Assembly (NCBI GenBank): GCA_047495785.1
Contig: JBLDXI010000017.1
Coordinates: forward strand, 3,720,001 to 3,784,000
DNA length: 64,000 nucleotides
Direction: 5' to 3'
Source: Lepidodermella squamata
Taxonomy: Eukaryota > Gastrotricha
Positions within the stretch are counted from its first letter, which is position 1. Every line of letters begins with the position of its first letter. Made by a program: the position numbers and the translations under genes. Of this stretch, positions 1-11,143 are shown in pieces. Below the pieces are notes generated by a model, which was not told the DNA's origin, did not search any database, and was given only the letters and a program-made list of their open reading frames with translations.

Positions 1-2879
1 GGAGCGACAATTTGACAAGGCGATGCGTCGTTTTTCAAGCCCTTATTTCGACATTTACTGGGTGGCTGAGTACCAGAAACAAGACGAGCAAACGCTGCTG
101 ATTACCAACATGTTGCCTAAGATCGGGGCAACTTTCTTGGCGTTGATGCTCTGGTGCACAGCGGGTGCGTTGATGCGAGACGCGGTTCGATCAAAGCCAT
201 GGGCTGGGGTGGTTGGTATCATGGCTACAATGTGCGCCAATATAGGCGCTTTCGGAATATGCCTATGGCTGAATCCAACGTTTTCGCCGATTTTAATGGC
301 TGTTCCGCTTCTTACCCTGGCCATCGGGTTGGACGATATGTTCATAATTCTGGAAGCCTGGTCTCGAACTAACCCGGCGTTACCAGTCGAGGAACGCATG
401 ATGTTATCTATGAACGTGGGTGGCACTTCGATTTTTATCACCTTCGTTATTAACTTGCTCGACTTCGTCATCGGCAACTACACGCCTTATCCGATTATAA
501 ACATGCTGTCGATATACTCAACAGCTGCAATGGTGTTGGATTTCGGCTGCCAAATGACCATTTTCTGTAGTTGTCTCGCTTTGTTTGGTGGCAACGAGCC
601 TGATAATAGACACTCGTGTTGCTGCTGCATTCGCCTACCCGACCGACGATCTGCTTTTCGCAGTGTTATTCTGACTCAACGGGGTCCAAGCGACCTCAAA
701 ATTGTGTGTTGTGCTGGCGGTTTCCTTCGACAACGCCGTGACACTACGCAACTTAGCGGGGATACCAGTAGTGCCTCTGAGGCCGAGGAAGACGAAGAGG
801 AGGAGGAAGATGGCCCTGTTCACCAAGCTATCTCGAGAATTCTATCGACTTTTTTACTGAAAACTCCTGTCCGCATTGCTTCAATCCTGTTGTTTTTCAC
901 GTACATCGGACTATCGGCTTGGTCACTATCGCAAATGCAGACCGGTTTGAAACCTGAGCGAATCTATCGGATGAGTTCGAACCTATACGACTACACTTAT
1001 TACCACCGCACTTTGTTCACGCGTTACTCGCATGAAGTTTTGCTGGTTTTAAACAACGAAGTCGATTACAGCCAGCCGAAGGTTCAATTGCAGCTGATTG
1101 AATGCGTAGCCAAAATCGAGTCATCCGGCTACTTCTGGGGCAGGGAAGAGACGTCGTTCTGGCTTCGCGATTTCTTGTCCTGGCTCGTTCAGATTAACGG
1201 AGCGTTGAATGGCACGACTTGCTGTAGCAATAACGCTGAAATTATCGAACAAATGCAGCGCTTCCCGGACGGGTTTTTCATGCAGGGCACTTACGGGTTG
1301 CACGCGAAAGACCTGCGCATAAATTACAATGCAACGACGATTCTGCGGTCGCGCTTCAGGTTTCGAGCTAAGGATATGACTGGGCCTGACAGGCAGGTCG
1401 GGATGATGCAGACCATTCGTGAAATCATCGACCAATACCGGCCCCAGTTCGACATGGCAGCTTATACTGGCGATTTTCTGCTGTACGACCAGTTTCAAAC
1501 TGCGGTGCCGGCGACGCTTTACTACAGTGCTATCACCCTGGTGGTGACTCTCGGCGTCGCTATTTTCATGATTCCGCACCCGGTCTGCATCTTCTGGGTC
1601 GGCATTTTCGTCGTTTCAATTCTCATCGGCATCGTTGGCCTGATGCGGCTGTGGTCTATGGATCTCGACTCAGTATCACTAATTAATCTCCTGATTGCAA
1701 TCTCGCTATCTTCCGACTTCGTGGCGCATGCCACTTACATTTTCTTGGTCACGCCGGCGCATGAGGTTGAAGACCCGGAGGAGCGGAAGACTGGTAAAAA
1801 GCTGGATCGCCCGCTGACTGCGCCTGAAATCCGCGTTCGAAAAGCCCGGTTTCTCATCGACGAGGTTTCAGGCGCTGCGATTCCCGCTGCCATCGGAACG
1901 ACCCTATCAGTGCTGTCGATGTCGACGAGCGACGCTTACATCTTCATCACATTCTTCCGCATTCTGTTTCTTACAGTTTTACTATCGGTAACGCACGCTC
2001 TTATTTTTGTACCGACCATCCTGTCGTTTTTCGGCCCTACATCCTCTGGCATGGGTATTATGTCGATGAAGAAAACGGGATCGGTTGCTAAGCAAGATCA
2101 AGCTTCGCACGACACTACGGTTGCTTCTTTCCAGCATTTCCAGCAAACCGAATCCGATAACGAGGTATAATTATTTCTCATGATTTATTTTAAACATTTA
2201 AATTTGTTAATTTTTTCAGAGGCCCGCTGCTCAGATCAAGAAAAATGTGGCTGGCGAAGTGAGTGACGAGTACACGTTACAGAACGAGACTTATGTCGGG
2301 CATGAACATGCAACCCACAGCAAGCCTCATCGGCACCATAGCCGTAACCGCAGCCGGTCTCGCCGCCGTCGCTCGCGTCGCCACGTAGAAAGCCCGTCGT
2401 CTTCTCTGCAAGTTGGCAACCATCTTGCAAGGAATCGAGACCGCTCAGACTCGTTATCATCATCTGATTCGGGCCCGGTTGAGATTGTTGCGTTCCGCCG
2501 ACGTCGCAACCCTGCGTTTTACGGCGGCCTTGGGCTGTACCAAGGCGGCGCTGATGCAACGGACTCGTTCGGAACAGGTCACCACGACTCGCACGGCTTC
2601 TTACCCGCCACTGTTAGAGCGGTGCCGGTTGTTGTCGAGCGGCGATCTGGTGGCGGCGGTGGCGGGGTAGAGGGCGATGGTCGCACCTGGCGACAACGGT
2701 TGCTGACTTTGACGACAACTATTGGAGGCACGCGTTCGCGAATGCTGCCGTCTACGGGTGACGATGGGTTTCATCATCATCATCACCATCACCACCACAA
2801 CGGAGCAGCCACTCTGCAACCGGTGAGTCGGCACCACTCGACGGCGTCGACGTTCGAGCGCCATCGCTTCCATGTATAA
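1..2879 (+). CDS. Patched-related (PTR/PTCHD) membrane protein, 5' partial
   Basis: Two exons are visible: 1..2164, whose frame is already open at the window edge, and 2220..2879, joined in frame through a gt..ag intron. The N-terminus lies outside the window. The first third carries a sterol-sensing-domain-like block: several hydrophobic helices followed by the GLDDMF-type signature of patched-related proteins. A cytoplasmic, acidic Glu/Asp-rich loop comes next (around base 780-815), then a luminal loop with Cys pairs, then a second set of helices ending near base 2040. This matches the second half of the resistance-nodulation-division fold used by Patched, Dispatched and NPC1. Family members move or sense sterols or lipids, and in nematodes many act in moulting and trafficking; the substrate here is unknown. 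The cytoplasmic tail is unusual: an Arg/Ser/His-rich segment encoded near 2325-2400, a Gly run, and a run of about ten His encoded near 2772-2801. Confidence 0.85.
2772..2801 (+). repeat. CAT/CAC trinucleotide tract encoding poly-His in the PTR tail
   Basis: An imperfect CAT/CAC tract lies within the coding sequence and gives about ten consecutive histidines followed by Asn-Gly. Mixed synonymous codons suggest the run is not a fresh slippage product. Confidence 0.8.
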
Positions 2880-3673
2880 TGAATGGGTCTAAGGTTAAAT
2901 GATGAGCATTGTGCATTTATAGTACGACAGAAATATATTCAATCCGGCGAAGGTGCTGATGATTCGTTGATTTAACATCTGCATATAACTCCTTTTCTGC
3001 TTCTGCTACGCATTTGTTTTTTTGCGACAAGTTGTACATTTCAGTGTTGTGAGACGACTTGGATACAATCCTGTGATTATGACAAACAAGCGCGACAATC
3101 AAAAGCTCCGACTCGGTGTTTTATAGTCGGTGCTACCTCAACAGATTCACCCTCAGCGTGCTAACCTAAGCGCTATCCGAGGCAGCTGCTTTTATACTGC
3201 TGATCATTTTTAAGATGGAGTTTTCGTTTTTATTCACAACAGTGCCTCGGATAGCTTTACCTCTACCTTCAACGTTGCTGATTTCGGTTGTGTAATTTTT
3301 CGCAATTTGTTGTTTATTCTATTGCAAATTTTAATTCATCGATCCTGCTTTCAATACTTTCGGCTTTACTGTTTTTTCTACATACTGAGGCGTCATTTGA
3401 TGCTTCGATTTGACGCAATATTGAGCTGATTAGCAATCAAATAATCTCCCCTCGATTCAATCGCAAAACGAGTGCTTTCTCCTTCTATCTCTCTATCCTC
3501 GAACAATATTTATTGTACCGAAATTGTATACGCTGTGACGCATAATACACATGCAATAGAACAGGTCTGAATCCGAGAAATGAAAAAAAAACGACTTTTC
3601 CCTATTTAATCCGCTCTTTTGTTTCTTAGAACAATTATCTCTTGAGCAGTTTTTATTACTCGGCTCCTACGAA
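2880..3673. other. Intergenic: PTR 3' flank and DPY-30 5' flank
   Basis: No convincing coding sequence is present. The stretch is AT-rich and contains a 13-bp perfect inverted repeat (3172-3184 with 3243-3255). It probably holds the PTR 3' UTR and the DPY-30 promoter. Confidence 0.6.
3172..3255. repeat. 13-bp perfect inverted repeat with 58-bp spacer
   Basis: GCTATCCGAGGCA at 3172-3184 is the exact reverse complement of TGCCTCGGATAGC at 3243-3255. It sits about 300 bp after the PTR stop codon. It could form a hairpin in a PTR 3' UTR or be a footprint of a small mobile element. No flanking duplication was recognised. Confidence 0.6.
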
Positions 3674-4062
3674 ATGTCTGAAAAAGAAGGTAAGTGGGGA
3701 TGATCTTCCGTTGCAAAGCTAATTGGTTAATTCACGTGATTTTGTTTTCCGAAGTTTCAGCCCGGCTTGAACCTGGAGAGGTGGGCAGCGGCGGCCCTCA
3801 GCTGTCAGAAAACGTGCAGCAGGCAATATCTGCGGAGAAGTTTCAACAGCAAGCTGAGAGCGGAAATGGCGTCTCGGCAGGTTCCGCACCAGCGAAGAAG
3901 CCGCGCGTCGATCTTCAGTCCCTGCCGACTCGTGCCTATCTCGACCAGACCGTCGTGCCCATCCTGTTGCAAGGCATGAGCGTCCTCGCGAAAGAGCGCC
4001 CGCCGAATCCCATCGAATTTCTGGCGGCGTACCTCCTCAAAAATAAGCATTTGTACGAATGA
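3674..4062 (+). CDS. dpy-30: DPY-30 homolog, COMPASS/MLL core subunit
   Basis: Two exons, 3674..3689 and 3761..4062, join in phase to give 105 residues, close to the usual length for DPY-30 (about 99-123). After a variable Ser/Gly/Gln-rich N-terminus come a Lys-Lys-Pro-Arg patch and then the Dpy-30 dimerisation motif: a helix starting near [20 protein letters not shown], a [16 protein letters not shown] core and a short C-terminus ending at Glu. DPY-30 forms a homodimer that binds the C-terminal helix of ASH2 in SET1/MLL H3K4 methyltransferase complexes, and also helps dynein/BIG1 traffic in some animals. The first exon encodes only MSEKE plus one base. A poly(A) signal AATAAA lies at 4115-4120. 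Confidence 0.95.
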
Positions 4063-4440
4063 AAGGCGCAACGGTACACGAAGGACGATTCTTTTAGCCT
4101 TCATAACGTGATCGAATAAAAAGCTGACTGGTTGTCTTTTTTAGATGGAAATAAAAGCCGCATTATTAGGTACTTGTGAGATCTATTGAAAACAAAATGC
4201 CGGGAACTATTCCCACTACACTCATGTGATGCTGCTGCAGCGTTCGCTCCAAAATGATGTTATATACGTTTGACAGCAAATCAAATGCCGTTCTTTTCTT
4301 GTCGCCAAGCATCAATCTCGCGCGTATCTGTGAATACTATTGAAAGAGTTGAAGATGAATTGAATCAATAAAATTTTCTAGTGATGAAAACAAGAGTCGG
4401 GTTCGATTCACAAGTGTAGTTTTATTGTTTTACACTTTAT

Positions 4441-4456
4441 TGTTGTTGTTGTTGTT
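4441..4456. repeat. (TGT)n microsatellite
   Basis: Five tandem TGT/GTT units. A second similar tract lies at 4918-4931. Confidence 0.8.
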
Positions 4457-6257
4457 CTCCTAAACATCGATACGGCTATCATGTTATTTTAACCAATCAG
4501 GATTGAAAATACACGCGATAGAAAATTACTTATCATGTAATAATTGTAATAATAATATTAATAATATTTTATACGCATTTCCTCGTCATCCGACTAAAAC
4601 TTTCCGTAAATAGTGTAGATGAGCAGCAAATGTACATCCAAAGACAAGATGACAGAGACAACAGACGAAAAACAGACGAAACAGGCGCACGCAATAATTG
4701 TTTGTAAGTAGGCGTTCATTGATATTATAAGAGAGCGAAAGCAAAAAGGTGTAACGAAAACGCGCTTTCAACTCAAATATTTTCATTATTTCACGTCCAG
4801 ACCTTTCGACATCGCCGGACCTGGATTTCGCAGGATGGAATCGTTCATTTAAGAAATTCGATTGACCCACCAAGTAAAAAAAGTACCTGGTCGCTAGAAT
4901 AAGACGTTCATTTTTATTGTTGTTGTTGTTGCTGATATTACTAGAAGCACATTTTTCAATGATAGAAGTGTGCGCACGAACACACTAAAATTGAGAATAG
5001 AATCAAACAATATACCAGCCGCAGCTCACTGCTACACGCAATTCATATAAGTAGTAATCATTGTATCTTTCAGTTGCTGGAAAATTTCAGTCAATTTTAT
5101 CATAATTTTTTGCTGTTGGTAATTAGATAATTTCTTTCGAGATAGCAATATAATTATAACGCATATTTTATTTAGCATATCAACATCATCATCATTATCA
5201 TAATTATTTCTTCAGAAATGAGAGAGAAAAACGAGAGAGAGCAAGGCAAACAACGCTTTTAGATGAAATGTCGCGCTTCGTTCTTGTCCGCGGTGTGCAT
5301 CGGCTCAATTTATATTTTATCTTCATCTTAAGCCAATCAGACCAACAGACACGAAAGAGAGAGAAATACAGAGAGAGAACAGAGATAGTAGTAGTAATTG
5401 TAGTAGTAGTAGTAGACACTGACAACACCGCACACGTGAGCCAATTACCGAGAAATCATCGGAAAAATTGGACTGACAACAATACAATAGAGACTAAGGA
5501 CGCTAAAATTTTGCTGCTCAAATACACATGATTTCGATCTCTGTTCTTTCTTTCTTATACACAAATGAAAAGATGGTAAATTTTCGTACAATCAATTCTA
5601 TAATATATAGGTTTCGCACAACAGTCCGATCGCCATCTTTTTCCTATATTATAATGCTTGCTCTAGTAACACGCGACAACAAGAAAAAATGTTGCGGAGA
5701 CAAAAATATATACGACGGCGAGACAATTTGTTTTACAATACTTGAAAAACTAGTTAATTACCCAATAATCAGTGGCTGAAGCGTTGGCGGCGGACGCAGG
5801 AAATCAGGTGGAAAATGCGCGCTCATCAAATTGGGACTATCGATATAGGTATCCTTTTTTGCGCGGGTGACAAAAATGCAATATTCTTACGGGTACTTGT
5901 ACATAAAAATCAAGCACAAAAAACGGTCGCAGATGACCGCGGAGATGTGTCCGCGAATAAGAAGAAAAAAGCGCAATGTGTCGAGGCAACTCAAGTCTCC
6001 AGGCCCCTCCCGCGAGGCAGCGGACACATTGTTTGGCGACGACACTCTAGTCAATAAATCAATGGTGTGCATTTTCCGATCATTCAGTTCCACATCTCAG
6101 TTGACATCACTGCGCACTGTTCCTACTATGTACGTTGCGTATTATTAGCATTATCCGATTTTAACTACTTGCAGTCGAGTTTCGCCGCCGCGGCTGCACT
6201 GAATACGCGTTGCGGGCGCGCGCACACTGACAGACGCATTTTTTTCGTGAAGTAGTT

Positions 6258-6278
6258 GTAGTAGTAGTAGTAGTAGTA
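6258..6278. repeat. (GTA)n microsatellite
   Basis: Seven tandem GTA units in non-coding DNA. A shorter interrupted tract of the same motif lies near 5390-5415. Confidence 0.8.
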
Positions 6279-7778
6279 CTTAAATGTGAGAGCAATAGAA
6301 GAAGACGAAGATGTTCTACTATTGATAGAGTAGCGTCGTGAATTAGTTGTAAGTATTGTTTGACACGAGCAGGAGGAGATGTGTTATCACGCCGCCTGCC
6401 CGTGCCGGTTGGGCGATGAAAAAACCTAGAGCTGTACAAACAGGGATGAAGAAGAAGATCATCGTCATCGACAGCCGGTGACTGAATGAAATATAATTAG
6501 TAGTAATCGGTCAATGCTCCTCCAAAACAAACAGCTCACAATTTCGCTATAAACTAATATATATATATAGTATAGATACGGTGAATCGGGAAAAATCGCA
6601 GGCGGATTTATGCAAATGCAGGTACTTTTCATGACGCGCGATTTGAAAACACATAGTACGTTGAAGCAGCATGAATCGCGAAAAAGCCCAGACCTTACGT
6701 CCGGGCTCTTCCACTCGATGTGACAATCATTATACAATAATTATCATGATATAAAGATTTTTTAATAATTCGCTACTAAAATGAGAGAATGAGAGAGAGC
6801 GCGTGTGTGCTACTCCGCATATTCATATATAAATATGCATCGTGAATCGAAGCTACAAGGGAAAGAATATGACCGAAGAAAGAACAGAAAGGGGATGTGT
6901 TAGATCCAATCTGCTAAACCGCCAGCTGATTATCTTGAAGTTCGTTAGCAAAAGAAAACATACACCTAAACACATCGCGACATGAACTTGGCAATGTTTT
7001 TAACCATCGTGCCACACAATAATCTGTTATTTTCAATCAGAGTAGTAATATTATTATACGAAGGTTAAGAAGAAGAGAAGAAGAGGTGTAAAAAACGGGT
7101 GGTTTCATTGATATATATAAGGGTTGTTAATACAAAATGAGACACGCTGCTGTTGGCTGCGAATAGTCTTCTTGAAGCTTTTGTACTATCGGGTATCATA
7201 AGTATTAGCGCTATTTTTCATCCGAGCCTCCATGGCGTGAATTGACGCTGTCGTAATTACGACGGCGAAGAAGCGCTAGAGCCTACCTATTGATTGTTGT
7301 CAAACAACATCTCGAGTAAGTAGCAAAACAACGCGGCGCGAACACGCGGCTCGCTACAGTTTTGTTTCATATCAGTCTTCACATCATCTTCACTTAAGGA
7401 GGATGACTGGCGCGAATGAACGAAAGACTAAGCAAGCTCACCAACCCCGCGACAAAGAGAATAGACAGCGAAGATAGAATAGAAGAGAAGATGAGAATGC
7501 AAAACCACGGCGGCGGCGCGTGTTCGTTAAAGAACTTATATAAGGTGGCTGGGCTACTACGAGTGAAAAGCGTAAAACAAAGCGTTGTTCCGGCTACGAA
7601 GTCGATCGACCCCAAATTAAATCGCACAAATGATCCTACCACGAGTGATGAATGCGAGGAGCCCACATGTGTGAGTGTGCTTGTTGTACATACAATTTTT
7701 GTTGTGTGACACGGCGACATCTTCAACTAAAAACCATGGGAGAAAGTTTGAATTGTCTCTGTTATTCAATTTCGGCCT

Positions 7779-10175
7779 TTAAGATTGTTGTTGCACAGTT
7801 GTGGCCGCTGGCATCGACACGGCCGCGCTCGATCCGCTGCCTCCGGTGGGCGAGATCGCGCCCCGACCGGCACCGGCTTCAGCTGCGGCACCGCCCGAGG
7901 ACGCGACAGCGGTACCGCTTGACGACGCTCCTGTTGGTTGCGCGTCCATATGAACCTGAAAAAAACACGACAAAGTTGCATAAAAAATCAAGCATAAAAT
8001 CAAGACATCAGTCGAAGTCTGCGTTTCCTAATAAAGTGTACTAAGCCACAGTTCAAATCACCACATATACTCAAATAACACAAATAATAATGAAAAATTA
8101 AAAAATATTCGTGTTGAAAATTCAGCGCAAATCACCGCGGCTTTCAGGATACGATAACCAGCCTCAGTTAGCAGTCCCAACTAAAATGCAGATAGGTATA
8201 AGTCGAATCGCAGCTAATTTACGATTTGAAACGTGAGATGAAGCAGGGTGCATTTTCGCCTATAGATGATTTTGTATTGAGTGTGTCCAGGCTCTATTTT
8301 TTGTAATACTAAACTAGGCAAGCTAACTATATGTTATCAACCTCGAAATTTTGATTCAATATAGAGAAGTTGCACTGTGAGAGCAATGCAAATGACCCAA
8401 AATTTGGATGAGTTTCAAAACGTACCCCAGCGTCCGCCGTGGACGACGAAGAAGTGGCTGGTCGACTGGAAGCATTGCCGGCCGCGGCGGTGGCGGGCGC
8501 GGACGATGCCGCCGCCGACGCTGCGGCAGCTTGTTGAGAGGAGGCCGGCGGCGACGCCTGCTGGCCGCTCGCTGTCGACGCGACGACTGCCGCGGTGGCC
8601 GAGGCGAGCTGAGTGCGGGCGTGCGGGGGGATGATGGCGTCGATGAGCGAGCCCGACAGTTGCACTTCCATCGGCGTGAAGTTGAAGAGCAAGGGCAGCT
8701 CGCGGCCGTTGGGCAGGCGCGTGCTGGCGTCGCGCAGCTCGTCGAAGAAGGCGTGGGCGAGCGCCTCCATCGGCGTGATGCGCTTCGACGGCGAGTATTC
8801 GAGCAGCCGTGCGATGAGCGCGATCGCCGTCTGCGGCGTGCGCGAGCGGAACACCTTGCTCCACGGGTTGGGCGCGATTTGAGGGAACTTGAACTCTGTG
8901 TAGTTCGGGTTCATCTCTTTGATTTGCTCCTTCGTCGGCGTGCCCAGGACCTTGATGATCTCGACGAGCTGGTCGACGCCGGACTCGCCGGGGAAAATGG
9001 GCTGACCGAGCAGGAGCTCGGCCATCACGCAGCCGGCTGACCAGATGTCGATCGACACCGTGTAGTCGTTGGCGCCGAAGATGAGCTCCGGTGCCCGGTA
9101 GTAGCGCGAGCAGATGTACGACACATTTTGCTCGCCGCGCGTCAGCACCTTGGCGCTACCGAAGTCGCAGAGCTTCAGGATCGAAGTCTCCGGATCGAGC
9201 AGCAAGTTTTGCGGTTTAATATCGCGGTGGCAAATACCGAGCGAATGTATATATGCAAGACTGCGGAACAGCTGATACAAATAAACCTGTGAAAAAAGAA
9301 CATCACCATCACCATCATCATGTGTCATCAATTACAAATCAGCGACGTCAATTACTCGCTCGTCAAAAAATTACTGAAAGACATGCGCGTGCGCCCCATG
9401 TAATTATCAAATTGATCAAATATGCAAGGCTCGATTGGTGAATAGTACCACTGTGATGAATAATGCGCGGCACAGCATTCATCTATATAATATTAGCGTT
9501 GCTATTAATCGATCCAAGGCCACTCTACTCGTCGCGCACGACGATCCTACAGCAACTGCATTAGGATTGCTACTACACACAACTATGTATCAATCGCCCG
9601 TCGCCCAGCGCGACTGCATGATAACGAGTTCGAGGAGCATCTTGATTTCAAGCATCATGTAGGCGTAATAAGACGTACCTTGACGTAAATAATTGGCAAT
9701 GTCTGCTTCAGTTTGGTATAATGCCGGGCTACGCGGTAGACAGTCTCCGGAACAAACTCGAGCACAAGATTGAGATAGATTTCGTCCTTCTTGTCACCAG
9801 TTGAGTAGAAGTAGTAACGCAAGCGTACGATGTTAGGATGATCCACTTTCTTCATTATTTGTAATTCTCGGTTTTTAAAACGTTTGTCTTGCAAAACTTT
9901 CTTGATCGCCACAAAATCACCCGAATTGTCACACAGCCGAGCTTGGTAGACAACGCCGAAAGAGCCGTTGCCAATGGGCTTCAAATCACTGTAACTGACA
10001 TCGATTGCGACCTCGGGCCCCTGTCCAGGGCTGGCTTTTACTGTGGTTATTCCCCCCGGAGCGCCGACACCGGGACCACGCGTCACACCGCTGCCATTGG
10101 CAGGCGGCGAGGCTATAAACAAAATCGTATTAAACAGAAGAAAATTCAATAAGTCAACTTACTGGCTGTCTTCAT
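7779..10175 (-). CDS. gsk-3: Glycogen synthase kinase 3 (shaggy/GSK-3)
   Basis: Four exons in transcript order: 10175..10163, 10112..9679, 9286..8426 and 7955..7779. They join in phase to 494 residues. Kinase landmarks are all present: Gly loop [12 protein letters not shown], catalytic Lys in [34 protein letters not shown], and the activation-loop [14 protein letters not shown] with the autophosphorylated Tyr. The Arg/Lys that bind a primed phosphate are also conserved. GSK-3 phosphorylates beta-catenin, glycogen synthase and many others in Wnt and insulin signalling. The N-terminus ([13 protein letters not shown]...) has no RxxSF-type site equivalent to the Akt-regulated Ser9 of GSK3B. The C-terminus, after the PPHAR motif, is extended by about 110 residues rich in Ala, Ser, Gln and Gly. 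An alternative end by read-through of exon 3 would stop at 8327. An unidentified same-strand gene ends 224 bp upstream. Confidence 0.95.
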
Positions 10176-10399
10176 TTCATCAAATGCCTACCAAGCTCAA
10201 CACAGATACGGGGGGTTATATAACATACCTAAATATTGAAAATAAAACAAGTTTAAAGACAAGTTGCTTCACGTGCACAAAACTGTATGTCGTGACTTGA
10301 GCGATAACATCAAAACAATAGTAAAAAATTGCAAAATGAGATAGTAGCAAATAGGAATGAGAATTGGACCAAATGATTCACTTGACATTGCATATCAAT

Positions 10400-11143
10400 T
10401 TAGCGATAAAAATCGTCATGACCGCGGCTTTCGGACTCGTCCTCTTCAATTGTGACGTGCGCTTCAATAACATGAGATTCCGGTGGGGCTATAACAACTT
10501 TTTGAGTGGAAGTAGAGCCGAATAATCCAGCGTCAGAGTAAGAGGGGACTTGGAACCTTTCGGTTGACGAATCCGATTGGACAAAATGTGTCTGCACGGT
10601 TTCAGCGTGCCCCTCATTCGAGGTGTGCTGATTATCGCGATTTTCGCGATTAGTTTGCCTGTCAACGCCCATCTGCTCTTTCCTAGGCGATAAAGGCCCT
10701 GGGTCAACGGAGGGTTGGCGGACAAAATCATAGTAAAGAATGCTCGAAATATTCATGTTCGCTGTTTCGTTCATGTTCGGCACTGGATCAATTGCCTGCA
10801 GAGGTCGTTGTACGACAGGTGCTTGAGGTGCCGGAGATCGAGAAAATAAATTCGAGAACAGTCTATTATACTCATTCTTTGTTGAATTAATAAAGGAAGA
10901 CAAATTGTTCATCTCTGTATCGAGAGCATCCAATCGCACCAAGGATGAATCAAGTTTGCTTCGAGACATGTTCTCGCTATCAACAACCAAACTCCACTGC
11001 ATTCCGAGTGATGAGGACGGCGTGTTTGTTTGAATTCGGTTGATGCTTTTACTCAGCAATTCCAACGAGTATGCAGTATCCCGTTTGGCAGCTTCATAAC
11101 GAGCAAGTAGCTCGGCTAATTCTCCATCAGTCGTCAAGTCCAT
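10400..11143 (-). CDS. Unrecognised protein with helical N-terminal half
   Basis: A single open frame of 247 residues if it starts at the ATG at 11143. The frame stays open further upstream, so a longer start or a 5' exon is possible. An acceptor-like CAACAG lies about 25 bases upstream of that ATG. Residues 1-105 are heptad-rich and probably helical (ELAELLARYEAAKRD, LVRLDALDTEMNNLSSFI). The rest is polar, rich in Asn, Ser, Gln and Glu, and probably disordered, ending in an acidic tail with DDFYR. I do not recognise the family. The pattern of a short helical hairpin plus disordered tail is seen in small trafficking subunits such as BLOC-1 proteins, but this is only a resemblance in character. 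It lies 224 bp upstream of GSK-3 on the same strand. Confidence 0.6.
   Translation of the reverse strand: MDLTTDGELAELLARYEAAKRDTAYSLELLSKSINRIQTNTPSSSLGMQWSLVVDSENMSRSKLDSSLVRLDALDTEMNNLSSFINSTKNEYNRLFSNLFSRSPAPQAPVVQRPLQAIDPVPNMNETANMNISSILYYDFVRQPSVDPGPLSPRKEQMGVDRQTNRENRDNQHTSNEGHAETVQTHFVQSDSSTERFQVPSYSDAGLFGSTSTQKVVIAPPESHVIEAHVTIEEDESESRGHDDFYR

Larger units (their letters stand above)
4063..7778. other. 3.7-kb AT-rich non-coding stretch with microsatellites
   Basis: No ORF here resembles a known protein or joins through plausible splice sites. Overlapping frames on both strands are short and low in complexity. The stretch contains TGT/GTA triplet tracts (4441-4456, 4918-4931, 6258-6278), GA-rich runs and several AT-rich palindromes. 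The right part may be GSK-3 3' UTR, because that gene ends at 7779 on the minus strand. Confidence 0.5.

Noticed and set aside
4381-4420. GGTTCGATTC, a B-box-like sequence of a tRNA gene
   Set aside because: No A box or cloverleaf could be placed upstream at the right distance.
8408-9040. Long plus-strand frame over the GSK-3 kinase exon
   Set aside because: It is an Arg-rich antisense shadow of the minus-strand kinase exon, which has full kinase motifs.
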